64,000 bases of DNA from Lewinellaceae bacterium (GTDB taxonomy: Bacteria; Bacteroidota; Bacteroidia; Chitinophagales; Saprospiraceae): contig JACJYM010000010.1 of NCBI GenBank assembly GCA_020636155.1, positions 50,679-114,678 of the forward strand, in the 5' to 3' direction. Below are positions 1 to 9,488 of this stretch, piece by piece (position 1 is the stretch's first letter; the number at the start of each line of letters is the position of its first letter). The position numbers were made by a program, and so were the translations under genes. Below the pieces are notes generated by a model. It saw only the letters and a list, made by a program, of their open reading frames with translations. It was not told the DNA's origin and ran no database searches.

Positions 1-429
1 CGCTTAGTGCCGGATATGGTCGGTATGTTTCAAAAAGAAGTGGCTGAAAGAGTCGTGGCTCCTGAAGGTTCAAAAACCTATGGAGTTATTAGCGTTTTAG
101 TGCAGCTGTATTATCATGGGAAGCAGATAATAAAAGTATCGCCAGGCAATTTTTCTCCACCTCCAAAAGTCGATAGCAGCGTGATCTTTCTCGAACGACG
201 AGAAGATAGAGTGATTGATTTTGATGAGAGACTATTCCGTCAAATTGTGAAAGTTTCCTTTGGTCAAAGAAGAAAAATGCTAAGGAACACCCTGAAAAAC
301 ATTATAGGAGATCACACGTTTATAGAGGATGATTCCCTCATAAAAAGACCAGAACAGCTATCAGTCGAGGAATTTATACAATTGACAAAAATTATTGAGA
401 ATATAAAATCAGAACATGATGAATCTTGA
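1..429 (+). CDS. rsmA: 16S rRNA dimethyladenosine transferase RsmA (KsgA), C-terminal part
   Basis: The gene begins before the window, so only its last 142 codons are present and the SAM-binding part is missing. RsmA dimethylates two adjacent adenines near the 3' end of 16S rRNA during small-subunit maturation. The retained part shows NFSPPPKVDS at residues 50-59 counted from the window edge and FGQRRKMLRNTL from residue 87. Both are typical of the end of the catalytic domain and of the helical C-terminal domain of this family. The reading frame is open from the first base, so the GTG at position 7 is an internal Val. The stop overlaps the start of the next gene, which suggests translational coupling. 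Confidence 0.95.
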   Translation, partial: RLVPDMVGMFQKEVAERVVAPEGSKTYGVISVLVQLYYHGKQIIKVSPGNFSPPPKVDSSVIFLERREDRVIDFDERLFRQIVKVSFGQRRKMLRNTLKNIIGDHTFIEDDSLIKRPEQLSVEEFIQLTKIIENIKSEHDES

Positions 430-865
430 AGAAAGAATTAATAGCGATCTAAAAGATGCCATGAAGGCAAAAGATCAAGCAGCATTGAGAACTATTAGAT
501 CAGTAAAATCTGCAATATTATTATTTAAAACAGATGGCACAGGTGCTGAACTTGACGATGAAGCAGCCATAAAAATGGTTCAAAAACTGGTAAAACAACG
601 TCAAGATTCACTAGACATCTATGAAAAACAAGGCAGAGAAGACCTTGCTGTGACAGAAAGAGAAGAAATAGAAGTATTAAAACGCTATTTACCTAAGCAA
701 CTTTCGGAAGATGAATTAACTTCCGAAATCACCAGTATCATTAAAGATATGGGTGCTAGTGGCATGAAGGATATGGGCAAAGTAATGGCTGAAGCTAACC
801 AGCGATTAGCGGGAAAAGCTGACGGAAAAACCATTGCAAGCATCGTTAAAAATCAACTGACTTAA
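416..865 (+). CDS. yqeY: GatB/YqeY domain-containing protein
   Basis: This is a 149-residue protein of the YqeY family, which is full length for the family. The family resembles the C-terminal tail domain of the amidotransferase subunit GatB, and its cellular role is not settled. Recognisable parts are the N-terminal RTIRSVKSAI segment, the YLPKQLSEDEL segment, and the C-terminal GKVMAEANQRLAGKADGK segment that matches the GatB tail. Two ATG codons stand in tandem at the start, at 416 and 419, and either could be used. The gene overlaps the end of rsmA by 14 bases and runs tail-to-tail into rsmG with a 4-base overlap. Confidence 0.9.
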   Translation: MMNLEERINSDLKDAMKAKDQAALRTIRSVKSAILLFKTDGTGAELDDEAAIKMVQKLVKQRQDSLDIYEKQGREDLAVTEREEIEVLKRYLPKQLSEDELTSEITSIIKDMGASGMKDMGKVMAEANQRLAGKADGKTIASIVKNQLT

Positions 866-1488
866 CCCTGAATGTAAACAATGTTTTTTTCCTCGAAAAA
901 GGGCTCTGAAAAATAATTAGAGATAGGTGTTACTTCGTAGTACTCCCACTTTGGCAGTAATTTTAATTCCTCTACAAGATTTCCTCCCTTTAGAGCGATG
1001 AGGCCATTAGGAAGTCTATTTTGTTGGTTATTACTTATAAGCCTTCTCGACCAATGTATCAATTGATCGACCTTGGCTACGGCTCGTGAGACCACGAAAT
1101 CATATTTTCCTTTAATTTCCTCAGCACGAGCATGTAGACCTTTTGCATTAGTAAGATTGAGAGATTCAATGATGGCGTTGACCACTTTTATTTTTTTACC
1201 TGTACCATCCACGAGTGTAAAATCCGATTCCGGAAATAGAATGGCAAGTGGAATTCCCGGAAATCCTCCACCCGTGCCTAAATCAAATATTTTACTCCCC
1301 TCCTTAAAAGAAATATATTTGGCTATACTGAGCGAATGCAAAACGTGGTGGAGCATGATATTTTCGACGTCTTTTCGACTTATGACATTAATCATTTGAT
1401 TCCACTCAGCGTAAAGCTGAGGCAGTGCAGCGAATCTTTCTTTTTGTATCGATGTAAGCTCGGGAAAATATTTTTCTATTATTTCCAA
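862..1488 (-). CDS. rsmG: 16S rRNA (guanine(527)-N7)-methyltransferase RsmG (GidB)
   Basis: RsmG methylates N7 of G527 in 16S rRNA using SAM. The 208-residue length is normal. The SAM-binding motif DLGTGGGFPGIPLAI is clear at about residues 69-83, and the preceding HHVLHSLSIAKYI and later VVSRAVAKVDQLI segments are family-typical. It is the last gene of a reverse operon nadK - glycosyltransferase - rsmG. Its start overlaps the end of the glycosyltransferase by 10 bases, so it is probably translationally coupled. Confidence 0.93.
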   Translation of the reverse strand: MEIIEKYFPELTSIQKERFAALPQLYAEWNQMINVISRKDVENIMLHHVLHSLSIAKYISFKEGSKIFDLGTGGGFPGIPLAILFPESDFTLVDGTGKKIKVVNAIIESLNLTNAKGLHARAEEIKGKYDFVVSRAVAKVDQLIHWSRRLISNNQQNRLPNGLIALKGGNLVEELKLLPKWEYYEVTPISNYFSEPFFEEKNIVYIQG

Positions 1489-2552
1489 TCTGTTCGACTT
1501 TTAGTAATTAATAAAAGTGGTGCAAATATAACATAGTATAAAAACATGAAAAAGTCTAAGAATGGTAGCCATACAAGAAGGTCTGATTCCATGAATTTTT
1601 TATATATCCTGAATGTAAATACATATTGACATAGCCATTTTATCGGAAGAAAAATAAGGAACTTATAGTTAGCGATAAAGCTTGCAGTCAACACTCCCAA
1701 CCAAAACATGATTTGAGACCCCGAATATAAAGACAGCAATATCTTATGTCCCGTTTTATAGGAAGTAGAAGTACTATGATGTCTCATTTTTTGTCTAAAA
1801 TAAGACTTGAAAGTCTCGGGTGCAACACTGTACACGAAAGATTCAGGATTAATATTAATGCCTGTATTCCTCGAGTTCGCAATTTTTTGAATCAAGAGAT
1901 CATCGTCACCGGAGGCCATAGATTCATTAAGAATATCTGCATTATTGCTAACCAAATGGTGTCGATATGCCAAATTGCGACCCACTCCCATGTAAGGAAT
2001 CCTTCGCAGTGCATAAGACATATATTGAGTCGCTGTTAGGAATGTTTCATACCGTTGAAATCTGTTCAGCAAACTAGATTTTTTGAAAAATGGGCCATAT
2101 CCCAGCACAATTTCTTGGTCCTGAATCTCACGCATCATACTGCTTACCCAACCCTTCGTATTGGGGACACAATCCGCATCTGTCAATAGTAATATTTCGC
2201 CACTTGATTTTCTAATTCCTTCTTTTAGTGCTTGTTTCTTACCAGGTCTATCGATTTCAACTTTGAAATATTTTAATTTTTCATCCTTTGGAAGGTCGTA
2301 ATTCCACGGATCTGAAAAATCATCCATTAACACAATTTCATAATTAGGATAATCCTGCTCTAGCCAATGATGAAGGTGATTCCTAATGTTAGAAATGTCG
2401 TTTTTAAAACAAACGATAATCGATACTTTCGGGAAATTATCCATTGTTTTCGGTAGTTGAGTATACTGATTGAATTTGAAAAAAAAATAGCCATAAAATC
2501 CAAGATGAATGAGCAATGATGCTGATATTAGGAGAAAAAGAATCTCAATCAT
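1479..2552 (-). CDS. membrane-anchored family 2 glycosyltransferase
   Basis: This 357-residue protein has one N-terminal membrane helix (about 3-25), a GT-A catalytic domain and two or three hydrophobic segments at the C-terminus. The catalytic features are MDDFSD at about 76-81, the metal-binding TDADC at 124-128, a SGDDDLL segment near residue 215 that would hold the catalytic base, and RQKMRHHS, which resembles the QxxRW acceptor-side motif of processive GT2 enzymes. The product is unknown; a cell-surface polysaccharide or glycolipid is likely. It sits between nadK (4-base overlap) and rsmG (10-base overlap), so the three genes probably share one transcript. Confidence 0.85.
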   Translation of the reverse strand: MIEILFLLISASLLIHLGFYGYFFFKFNQYTQLPKTMDNFPKVSIIVCFKNDISNIRNHLHHWLEQDYPNYEIVLMDDFSDPWNYDLPKDEKLKYFKVEIDRPGKKQALKEGIRKSSGEILLLTDADCVPNTKGWVSSMMREIQDQEIVLGYGPFFKKSSLLNRFQRYETFLTATQYMSYALRRIPYMGVGRNLAYRHHLVSNNADILNESMASGDDDLLIQKIANSRNTGININPESFVYSVAPETFKSYFRQKMRHHSTSTSYKTGHKILLSLYSGSQIMFWLGVLTASFIANYKFLIFLPIKWLCQYVFTFRIYKKFMESDLLVWLPFLDFFMFLYYVIFAPLLLITKSRTDWK

Positions 2553-3433
2553 TTATTCCTTTTATCTAGCCCCCACAGTAGTTTTTCACTCACCGTATGT
2601 ATAAAACTATTCCCTTCTAATTGTACCAAGCAGAATTTTGACCTACACTTTTTTACCGTAATCCTATGTTCTGCACTGATGATTTCGTGCCTAGAATCCA
2701 GTGTGCATAGAAAACTATCCGTTCTCCCCTCCAGTGTCAGTGTTATTTCCTTTTCATCACTAAATACAATGGGTCTCATCGTGAGATTGTGTGGAGCAAT
2801 CGGCGTGATTATAAAATTTCCTGATCCGGGAAAGACTATCGGCCCACCACACGAGAGTGAATATCCCGTAGATCCCGTAGGGGTACTGATAATGAGACCA
2901 TCAGCCCATATTGCATTCAGATACTCGCCATTGATGTAACAATGTACGGTTATCATGGCAGAATTATCTCTTTTATGTACCGTAAAATCGTTTAATGCGA
3001 AATTATTTTCACCGAAAATTGACAGGTTAGAGGTGACCTCTATCATAGTTCTCCCATCTATTATATAATGCCCATTTACCAATGCATCAATGGCTTCTCC
3101 CACCTTGTGTTTTTCCGTACTCGCGAGAAAACCGAGCCTACCAAGATTGATGCCGAGAATGGGAATTTCGGCGTTTTTGACGAGGGTCGCCGCATGCAAT
3201 ATAGTGCCATCTCCTCCCAGTGTAATCACAAAATCAATCTTCTCCTTGACCAATTCCTTATGATCGTGAATCACTTCATACTGAGCGACTAAGATATTTT
3301 TTTCAAGTAATTGAGAATAAAGCTTTACATCTATATACACTTTAACGGCCTTGGCCGAAAAGTCGTGAAGTAGCCTTGAAATGATTTCTATATCTTCTAC
3401 TTCTATTCTCTGTCCATAGAGGAGTACTCGCAT
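2549..3433 (-). CDS. nadK: NAD kinase
   Basis: NAD kinase phosphorylates NAD to NADP and is the only route to NADP in most bacteria. The signature GGDGT is at residues 73-77 and TPTGSTGYS at 184-192. The 294-residue length and the N-terminal MRVLLYG are standard, so the start codon is well supported. It is the first gene of a reverse operon. A perfect -7 box (TATCTTTG on the minus strand, plus-strand positions 3438-3445) ends only four bases before the ATG. If it is used, the transcript would begin almost exactly at the start codon. Confidence 0.95.
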   Translation of the reverse strand: MRVLLYGQRIEVEDIEIISRLLHDFSAKAVKVYIDVKLYSQLLEKNILVAQYEVIHDHKELVKEKIDFVITLGGDGTILHAATLVKNAEIPILGINLGRLGFLASTEKHKVGEAIDALVNGHYIIDGRTMIEVTSNLSIFGENNFALNDFTVHKRDNSAMITVHCYINGEYLNAIWADGLIISTPTGSTGYSLSCGGPIVFPGSGNFIITPIAPHNLTMRPIVFSDEKEITLTLEGRTDSFLCTLDSRHEIISAEHRITVKKCRSKFCLVQLEGNSFIHTVSEKLLWGLDKRNK

Positions 3434-3647
3434 ACATCAAAGATAAACAGAGTTTTTAATTCAATGTATTAGGCGGTTCTTTTATTGAATCAAAAATTAC
3501 TAATAACTTTCGTTTCAGTAATGTTCACCGTTATTATGAATTAGTATTCTTTTCCATATTTTTGCAACAGTCACTTACCCACAGTTTGTAAATGCGATAC
3601 AAAAGAAGACTTCGTCGAATTAAAGAGATTGATTAGGAAAATGATAT

Positions 3648-3655
3648 TATTTTTG
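3648..3655 (+). promoter_or_regulatory. candidate -7 promoter box for folB
   Basis: TATTTTTG matches the Bacteroidota -7 consensus TAnnTTTG fully, 24 bases before the folB ATG. A TTG about 16 bases further upstream could serve as a short-spaced -33 element. The rest of the nadK-folB intergenic region shows nothing recognisable. Confidence 0.5.
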
Positions 3656-3679
3656 TAACAATTCATGTAAATAAACATA

Positions 3680-4030
3680 ATGAAAACCAAAGTTGCACTT
3701 AAAGGAATTGAATTTTATGCTTTCCACGGATTTCATGAAATAGAACAAAAAATGGGCAATAAATTCGCCATAGATGTCGAAGTCGAGTTAAAGAGCTTTG
3801 ACAGTGTCAATGATGATATCAATGATACTTTAGACTACGATATTTTGTTTCAGTTATGCAAGGAAGAGATGGCAAATACTCAAAAACTCCTTGAAACGGT
3901 AGTTTTTAATATCATTCAAAAATTGAAAAAATTGGATGAACATGTTACGGCCGGGAAAGTCTCTTTGGCCAAATTTTCACCTCCATTGGATGGTAAAATT
4001 GAAAAAGCGGTCATTACTATGGAGTTTTAA
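3680..4030 (+). CDS. folB: dihydroneopterin aldolase
   Basis: FolB cleaves 7,8-dihydroneopterin to 6-hydroxymethyl-dihydropterin and glycolaldehyde in folate synthesis. The 116-residue length is typical of the family. Family features are the N-terminal GIEFYAFHGFHEIEQ segment, the LDYDILF segment, and AKFSPPLDG near the C-terminus with the conserved lysine before the prolines. The gene stands alone between nadK and a lipoprotein gene, and has its own -7 box. Confidence 0.9.
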   Translation: MKTKVALKGIEFYAFHGFHEIEQKMGNKFAIDVEVELKSFDSVNDDINDTLDYDILFQLCKEEMANTQKLLETVVFNIIQKLKKLDEHVTAGKVSLAKFSPPLDGKIEKAVITMEF

Positions 4031-4102
4031 CATTAAAATATGCAGTGACGCAACCATTAAAAGTGTCCTTGCATCTTAGTTTTTTGAAAAATAAATCTAA
4101 AC

Positions 4103-5206
4103 ATGAGAATCGTATTCAAATATATATTTTCGATATTGATTGTTAACTCAATTTTCGTCTCCTGTAAGAATGACATTGGACTCAATGATGGACTTAAGCC
4201 ACCAGCACTAGGCGTATTAAATGAAATCGTCGTCATAGCTGATGACAAATTGTACGATGGTCCCATTGGTGATACTTTGAGATATTATTTTGAATCCGCT
4301 TATCCACTTATGCCGGCACCCGAAAGTATGTTTGACTTACGGCATTTTACACCCGAAGAGTTAGATAACCAACCTCTAAGAAAAGAATTGAGAACTTATC
4401 TAGTCGTGGCCAATCTATCAGATACGGAATCGTCAACGACTAAAATGGTACGGTCTGACCTCGGTGAAAATCGATACCTCAAAGTGAAAGAAGGCAACGA
4501 TGTAACCACCCTTGTAGGTAAAGATAAATGGGCTCAAGGTCAGATGCTGTTCTACATATTTGCCAATGATCCTTCGAATTTGGAAAAAGCCATTGCAGAG
4601 AATTTCAACAGTATTGCAACCAAAGTCAATAAATTTGATGAATCGATTATAGAAGGTAATATCTATGCTGTCCGACATGTGAACAAAGGCCTTTCCGAAA
4701 AAATTTTAAACGAATTTGGAATCGAAATGAAAGTTCCAAATGACTACAATATGGTCGTCGATAAACCGGAAGATCACTTCATGTGGTTGAAAAAGGATGC
4801 CAAAGATGCTGTGATGGGAATTGCCCTTCAAAGTGTAAAATACCGCAATCAAAGTCAACTAAACTTGGATAGTCTCATTGCATTTAGAAATGAGTATGGA
4901 AAAAAATACATAAGTAGTGATAAAGAAGGTAGCTATATGGTGACAAATGACGAAGACCTCCCTATCATGTCTTATGATGTCGAGATTGATGGCCATTATG
5001 CCAAGGAAATCAGAGGTATATGGGAAATGGAAAATGACTTTAAAGGAGGGCCTTACTTTTGTTATGCCATACCTCTCCCCGAGCAAGACAGATTGGTCTA
5101 TATTGACGTCCTCGTCCTGAGGCAAGGAAAAGACAAACGCAACTTAATGCAACAATTAGACTACATTGTCAAAAATATTAAAATACCTTCGACCAAGACC
5201 AACTAA
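4103..5206 (+). CDS. DUF4837 family lipoprotein
   Basis: This 367-residue protein has an N-terminal lipoprotein signal ending in IFVSC, with Cys21 as the likely lipidation site. It matches my memory of the Bacteroidota-specific DUF4837 family: the conserved GVLNEIVVIADDKLYDGPIGD segment type near residue 37 and the PEDHFMWLKKD segment in the second half. No biochemical function is known for the family. It is probably held at the periplasmic face of the outer membrane. It lies 73 bases after folB and 59 bases before fhs. Confidence 0.8.
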   Translation: MRIVFKYIFSILIVNSIFVSCKNDIGLNDGLKPPALGVLNEIVVIADDKLYDGPIGDTLRYYFESAYPLMPAPESMFDLRHFTPEELDNQPLRKELRTYLVVANLSDTESSTTKMVRSDLGENRYLKVKEGNDVTTLVGKDKWAQGQMLFYIFANDPSNLEKAIAENFNSIATKVNKFDESIIEGNIYAVRHVNKGLSEKILNEFGIEMKVPNDYNMVVDKPEDHFMWLKKDAKDAVMGIALQSVKYRNQSQLNLDSLIAFRNEYGKKYISSDKEGSYMVTNDEDLPIMSYDVEIDGHYAKEIRGIWEMENDFKGGPYFCYAIPLPEQDRLVYIDVLVLRQGKDKRNLMQQLDYIVKNIKIPSTKTN

Positions 5207-5264
5207 ATTTCAGAATTGGCTTTATTATTGCATATTTAAAACCGTAACAAAAATTAATTAAAAA

Positions 5265-6941
5265 ATGAGTTTTCCTAGTGATTTAAGCATTGCACAAAAT
5301 GCAAAACTTCAGCCTATTGACGAGATTGCTGCAAAATTAAATTTAGACAGAGAAATTTTGCACCATTATGGTAAGTACATTGCTAAGTTGCCTCTTGACT
5401 TAATCGACGAGGAAAAAATCAAAAAACATAAGTTAATCCTCGTTACTGCCATTAACCCTACCCCCGCAGGAGAAGGGAAAACTACGGTTTCTATTGGCTT
5501 AAATGAAGGCTTAAATAAAATAGGAAAACAATCCATAGCAGTCTTAAGAGAGCCATCTCTAGGGCCAGTTTTCGGAATCAAAGGGGGAGCAGCCGGTGGT
5601 GGTTATTCTCAAGTAGTGCCTATGGAAGATATTAATCTGCATTTTACCGGAGACTTTTCCGCAGTAGAAAAGGCCAATAACTTATTATCCGCTTTGGTAG
5701 ATAATAATCTCCAAAACAAACTCCATAGCTTAAATATTGATCCACGGACTATCGTATGGAAACGAGTGATGGATATGAATGACCGTGCCTTAAGAAATAT
5801 CGTCATCGGGCTGGGTGGTACTGCTAACGGTGTCCCTAGGCAGGACGGATTTAATATTACTCCGGCTTCTGAAGTGATGGCTATTCTATGCATGTCTAAG
5901 GATAGAGAGGACTTAAAAAAGCGATTGGGAGATATATTTATTGGATTTACTTTTGATAATAAACCAATATTTGCTCGAGATCTTAAAGCAGAAGGTTCAA
6001 TGGCACTTCTTATGAAAGATGCCATCAAACCAAATCTCGTACAAACACTTGAAGGAAATCCTGCCATCCTACATGGTGGCCCTTTTGCCAATATTGCACA
6101 AGGAACCAACACGATTATTGCTACAAAAATGGGTATGTCTCTCAGTGAATATACTGTGACTGAGGCAGGTTTTGGAGCGGATCTTGGTGCAGAAAAATTT
6201 ATGGATATTAAATGTGGATATGGAAATCTAGCCCCTGATGCCATTGTCCTTGTAGCAACGATAAGAGCCTTAAGACATCACGGTGGCGCAAAGAAAGACG
6301 AGTACAATACACCTTCGCTAGAAAGAGTCGCAAAAGGATTCGAGAACCTAGAAAAACACATCGAAAACTGTCGAAAATTTGGTATTACACCGATCGTTGC
6401 AATTAATCATTTCCCGACCGATACTCAAGAAGAGATTAATTTTATCATTGACAAATGTCGGGAAATGGGAGTAGAAGCAGTACCGTCTTATGGATTTGCA
6501 AAAGGAGGAGAAGGAACCAAAGACCTAGCTCATGCCGTAGTCAACAACATTGCTCAAGGTACCAATCACTTTAAGAGATTGTACGATTGGAATGATAGTA
6601 TAGAAGAAAAAATTGAAATTATTTCTAAAGAAGTATATGGTGCCTCTGGGGTAGATTATTCTCCCGAAGCTAAAAGACAATTGAGATCTATCAAATCTTT
6701 AGGTTTTGACAAACTACCCGTGTGTATGGCAAAAACACAAAAATCCCTTTCTGACAAGGAGACTCTTGTCGGGAGGCCAAGAGATTTTGAGGTACAGGTG
6801 AGAGAATTCGAATTTGCTGCTGGAGCAGGTTTTGTAATACCAATATTGGGCAATATGATGCGAATGCCTGGATTGCCTTCCGTGCCTGCATCAGAGGGTA
6901 TGGATATTGACAATGATGGAGTAATTACTGGTCTAAGTTAG
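5265..6941 (+). CDS. fhs: formate-tetrahydrofolate ligase
   Basis: This enzyme makes 10-formyl-tetrahydrofolate from formate, ATP and tetrahydrofolate, feeding one-carbon metabolism and purine synthesis. The 558-residue length is full size. The P-loop TPAGEGKTT is at residues 66-74, followed by LREPSLGPVFGIKGGAAGGG, which is diagnostic of the family. EAGFGADLGAEKF and VASEGM-like segments follow at the expected places. It ends tail-to-tail with the reverse polysaccharide polymerase gene, overlapping it by 17 bases. Confidence 0.97.
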   Translation: MSFPSDLSIAQNAKLQPIDEIAAKLNLDREILHHYGKYIAKLPLDLIDEEKIKKHKLILVTAINPTPAGEGKTTVSIGLNEGLNKIGKQSIAVLREPSLGPVFGIKGGAAGGGYSQVVPMEDINLHFTGDFSAVEKANNLLSALVDNNLQNKLHSLNIDPRTIVWKRVMDMNDRALRNIVIGLGGTANGVPRQDGFNITPASEVMAILCMSKDREDLKKRLGDIFIGFTFDNKPIFARDLKAEGSMALLMKDAIKPNLVQTLEGNPAILHGGPFANIAQGTNTIIATKMGMSLSEYTVTEAGFGADLGAEKFMDIKCGYGNLAPDAIVLVATIRALRHHGGAKKDEYNTPSLERVAKGFENLEKHIENCRKFGITPIVAINHFPTDTQEEINFIIDKCREMGVEAVPSYGFAKGGEGTKDLAHAVVNNIAQGTNHFKRLYDWNDSIEEKIEIISKEVYGASGVDYSPEAKRQLRSIKSLGFDKLPVCMAKTQKSLSDKETLVGRPRDFEVQVREFEFAAGAGFVIPILGNMMRMPGLPSVPASEGMDIDNDGVITGLS

Positions 6942-8370
6942 TATCAAATCTCGTTTTTCTACCAAAATATACAAGCAGAGACAAACAAAAGAAAAAGATA
7001 AAGCCAACTTTATCGACTTCGAGTAAGTCATTCATTGTGTTAAGAATAAGGACTATGATGACACATAATAGTGATGCCATGACCAATGTTTTGTCCCGAA
7101 GACTCTTGGTCAAATGATAGACTTTTTCTCCATATAATAATGTGGTTATCACTAAGGATATAAATATCAAGAATCCAAAAATTCCTTGCTCGACCAATAC
7201 CATTAAATAATAGTTGTGGATACCTGAATGTTCAGGATTGTCACTTACGTAGGTCTGAAAACTCGTCAAGGTATAGGGTTTATAAAAAGAATAAAAAGTG
7301 CTAGGGCCGAAGCCAAAAATCGGTTTATCTTCAACCATGGCGACACCAGCTACCCATCGGTGGATGCGTTCCATACTCGAAATATCCTCAAGTTTATAGG
7401 TCGCGGAAATCAGATTTCCAAATTCGTCATGAGAAATGGTTTTTTCAAAATTTGGTGCTAAGTCCAGCCATGCATTATTGTTGTACAAAAACAAACCACC
7501 AATCATTACGACCATAACACTCGCAATAATCGCTTGTTTTATAAGTTTCCATTGGAAAATATAATAAGCTGCCACCGCCAAGACAATAGAGCCCATAGCT
7601 GCTCGTGTGTAAGATAGGCTTATAGCCAGTATATATAACAGGATTAAAAATCCATACACAAGTTTGCCCATTTTATTAGTAGATATCCTAAACATCGCCC
7701 ATACAAATGGCAAGACTAACACCGCAATGGCTGCATAACTTACATGGTTTCTAAAGAATGGCTTCATCACTAGATTAATCGAATCAAACGTAAAATTCTG
7801 CAATGAATGTCTGAAAATGGTAATCATAATCCCAATCGCCAATGACCAGATACAGACCTTGAAAAGCTTGATGACGATCTCGGTATTAATAAAATTCAAT
7901 GGGAGAAAGAAAAAAGGAATAATGTACCAAAGTTTGGCAATAAAGTACTTAAACGAAAGTATATGATCTTGAGAAAACAAACTCGTAAAAAATATGGCGA
8001 TTACATGAAGGATGATTAGTATGGTAATCGGATTGTCGAGATATAGGAATTTCTCTTTTAGTCCCCTCGTTATGAGGGATAATATTCCGATGCCGAACAA
8101 TAGCCACATGATAGGCTCACTGGGTAAGTCTGTTCCTAGAGTTTGGCTGAAAGAAAACTCAATAGAATACGGTATCGTCAGAAAAAAAAGAAAGTAAATA
8201 CTCCTGTAATCTAACAACAGTATAAACACTGAAAATAAGGATAATACGCCAAGTAGTGGTATAGGATTGTCCTTATCAATAAATTGATACAGTGCAAGTA
8301 AAAAAATTGCAATCGATAAGAAAAATGCCCATTTCTCTTTTTTACTTATATATATCGCAGCATCCTGCAT
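6925..8370 (-). CDS. O-antigen ligase/polymerase family protein (Wzy-like)
   Basis: This 481-residue protein is almost entirely hydrophobic, with about ten to twelve membrane segments and one longer extracytoplasmic loop near residues 300-390. The loop ends in HNYYLMVLVEQGIFG, the hallmark of the Wzy_C/WaaL superfamily. It probably polymerises or ligates undecaprenyl-linked oligosaccharide on the periplasmic side of the inner membrane. It is the last of three reverse genes: flippase, chain-length protein, polymerase. The 6-base gap to the chain-length gene indicates one operon. Polymerase and ligase cannot be told apart from sequence alone; the neighbours favour polymerase. Confidence 0.8.
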   Translation of the reverse strand: MQDAAIYISKKEKWAFFLSIAIFLLALYQFIDKDNPIPLLGVLSLFSVFILLLDYRSIYFLFFLTIPYSIEFSFSQTLGTDLPSEPIMWLLFGIGILSLITRGLKEKFLYLDNPITILIILHVIAIFFTSLFSQDHILSFKYFIAKLWYIIPFFFLPLNFINTEIVIKLFKVCIWSLAIGIMITIFRHSLQNFTFDSINLVMKPFFRNHVSYAAIAVLVLPFVWAMFRISTNKMGKLVYGFLILLYILAISLSYTRAAMGSIVLAVAAYYIFQWKLIKQAIIASVMVVMIGGLFLYNNNAWLDLAPNFEKTISHDEFGNLISATYKLEDISSMERIHRWVAGVAMVEDKPIFGFGPSTFYSFYKPYTLTSFQTYVSDNPEHSGIHNYYLMVLVEQGIFGFLIFISLVITTLLYGEKVYHLTKSLRDKTLVMASLLCVIIVLILNTMNDLLEVDKVGFIFFFCLSLLVYFGRKTRFDTNLDQ

Positions 8371-8376
8371 CGCTGG

Positions 8377-9450
8377 CTAAAGTACACTTTTGTAACCGTC
8401 GATAAGCAAGACTGCCAAGCATGAAAATATGAAAGCAAAAAACGTTGCACCCAAGATAATCAATGAACGCAATGGTCTCGACTTATAGTTTGGATAAGTC
8501 GCAGGCTGAATAATGATTAAAGACGGGTTTTGGCTGAATTCTGCGTTGTCCATAAGATTTTTCCTTTCCAAATCAAATGCCAATTGATCTTGCAGAACTC
8601 TTAATTGTTTTTCTAAAGAGGTTATCAATGAATATCCTTTGTTATAATTGTTGACTTCGTCATCGACCGCCATCATTTTTCCGGTCAAGCCTTCCGTTTC
8701 TGCCCTATATTTATTCAAAGAGTCTCGAGAAATTGCATTCTTTTTGTAGAATTCCAATTTAGATTTTGCATCACTAAGTTTGGCTTTGGTGTTTGATTTA
8801 ATTTTTGACAAGACCTCACCTTGAAATTCTGTACTTAACACTCCGTAACTATCCCTGAGATTTGAGAGGCTATCGTTTAAAATTTTTTGTCTTTCCAATT
8901 TATTTTCAATGGAAAGCGACAGTGTTTTAGAAAGGGTTAGTTGATTGGTCTTTATGATGTTTTGGGATAAACTGTCAAGTACCACTATTGAGTAATCTAC
9001 AATTTTTTTGGCCATTTCAGGATCTTTATCCTCAGCGGTAAGCTCTAGTGCATCATATTTCGTCTTACTCACTGAAAACAATTCCCAAAATCGAGTGAAA
9101 ATTTGAAATTTTGCTTTAGGCGAATTTTCTTTAATTTCATAAGACTTGTAGAGGTTAAAATGATCAATAATTGCGAAGGTAAATTCCTGCGAAGTGGCAA
9201 TACTTAACAACCGATCCAACTCGTCATTATTCCCATAAATATCCGTTGGCCTTTCGTAAGAACCAAGGGGAATAGGCTTTGACAAGTCCTCACTCGCTGG
9301 ATAGGCCAATGCCGTAGATTTGTAATAATCAGGCATAAAAAGCGTGATAATCAAGCTCAATATTGCCACTAAAATAGTAGTTATTATAATTTGCTTTTTC
9401 CACTTTTTTAAAGTCTGAATTATACCCAAAATACTGTACTCTCTTGCCAT
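8377..9450 (-). CDS. Wzz/chain-length determinant family protein
   Basis: This 357-residue protein has the polysaccharide co-polymerase layout: a membrane helix near residues 19-36, a large periplasmic region rich in coiled coil, and a second helix near 333-353. A proline-containing segment (PNYKSRPLRSLIIL) precedes the second helix, as in the family. There is no C-terminal tyrosine kinase domain. It probably controls the chain length of the polymer made by the neighbouring Wzy-like enzyme. It lies between the flippase (38-base gap) and the polymerase (6-base gap). Confidence 0.83.
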   Translation of the reverse strand: MAREYSILGIIQTLKKWKKQIIITTILVAILSLIITLFMPDYYKSTALAYPASEDLSKPIPLGSYERPTDIYGNNDELDRLLSIATSQEFTFAIIDHFNLYKSYEIKENSPKAKFQIFTRFWELFSVSKTKYDALELTAEDKDPEMAKKIVDYSIVVLDSLSQNIIKTNQLTLSKTLSLSIENKLERQKILNDSLSNLRDSYGVLSTEFQGEVLSKIKSNTKAKLSDAKSKLEFYKKNAISRDSLNKYRAETEGLTGKMMAVDDEVNNYNKGYSLITSLEKQLRVLQDQLAFDLERKNLMDNAEFSQNPSLIIIQPATYPNYKSRPLRSLIILGATFFAFIFSCLAVLLIDGYKSVL

Positions 9451-9488
9451 AAGAAAAGTTTTATCTAAAAATGCGAAGTTAAGTTTAT

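Noticed and set aside
5609..6244. A 211-codon reverse frame inside fhs
   Set aside because: fhs is an unmistakable full-length gene on the other strand; the reverse frame lacks family features.
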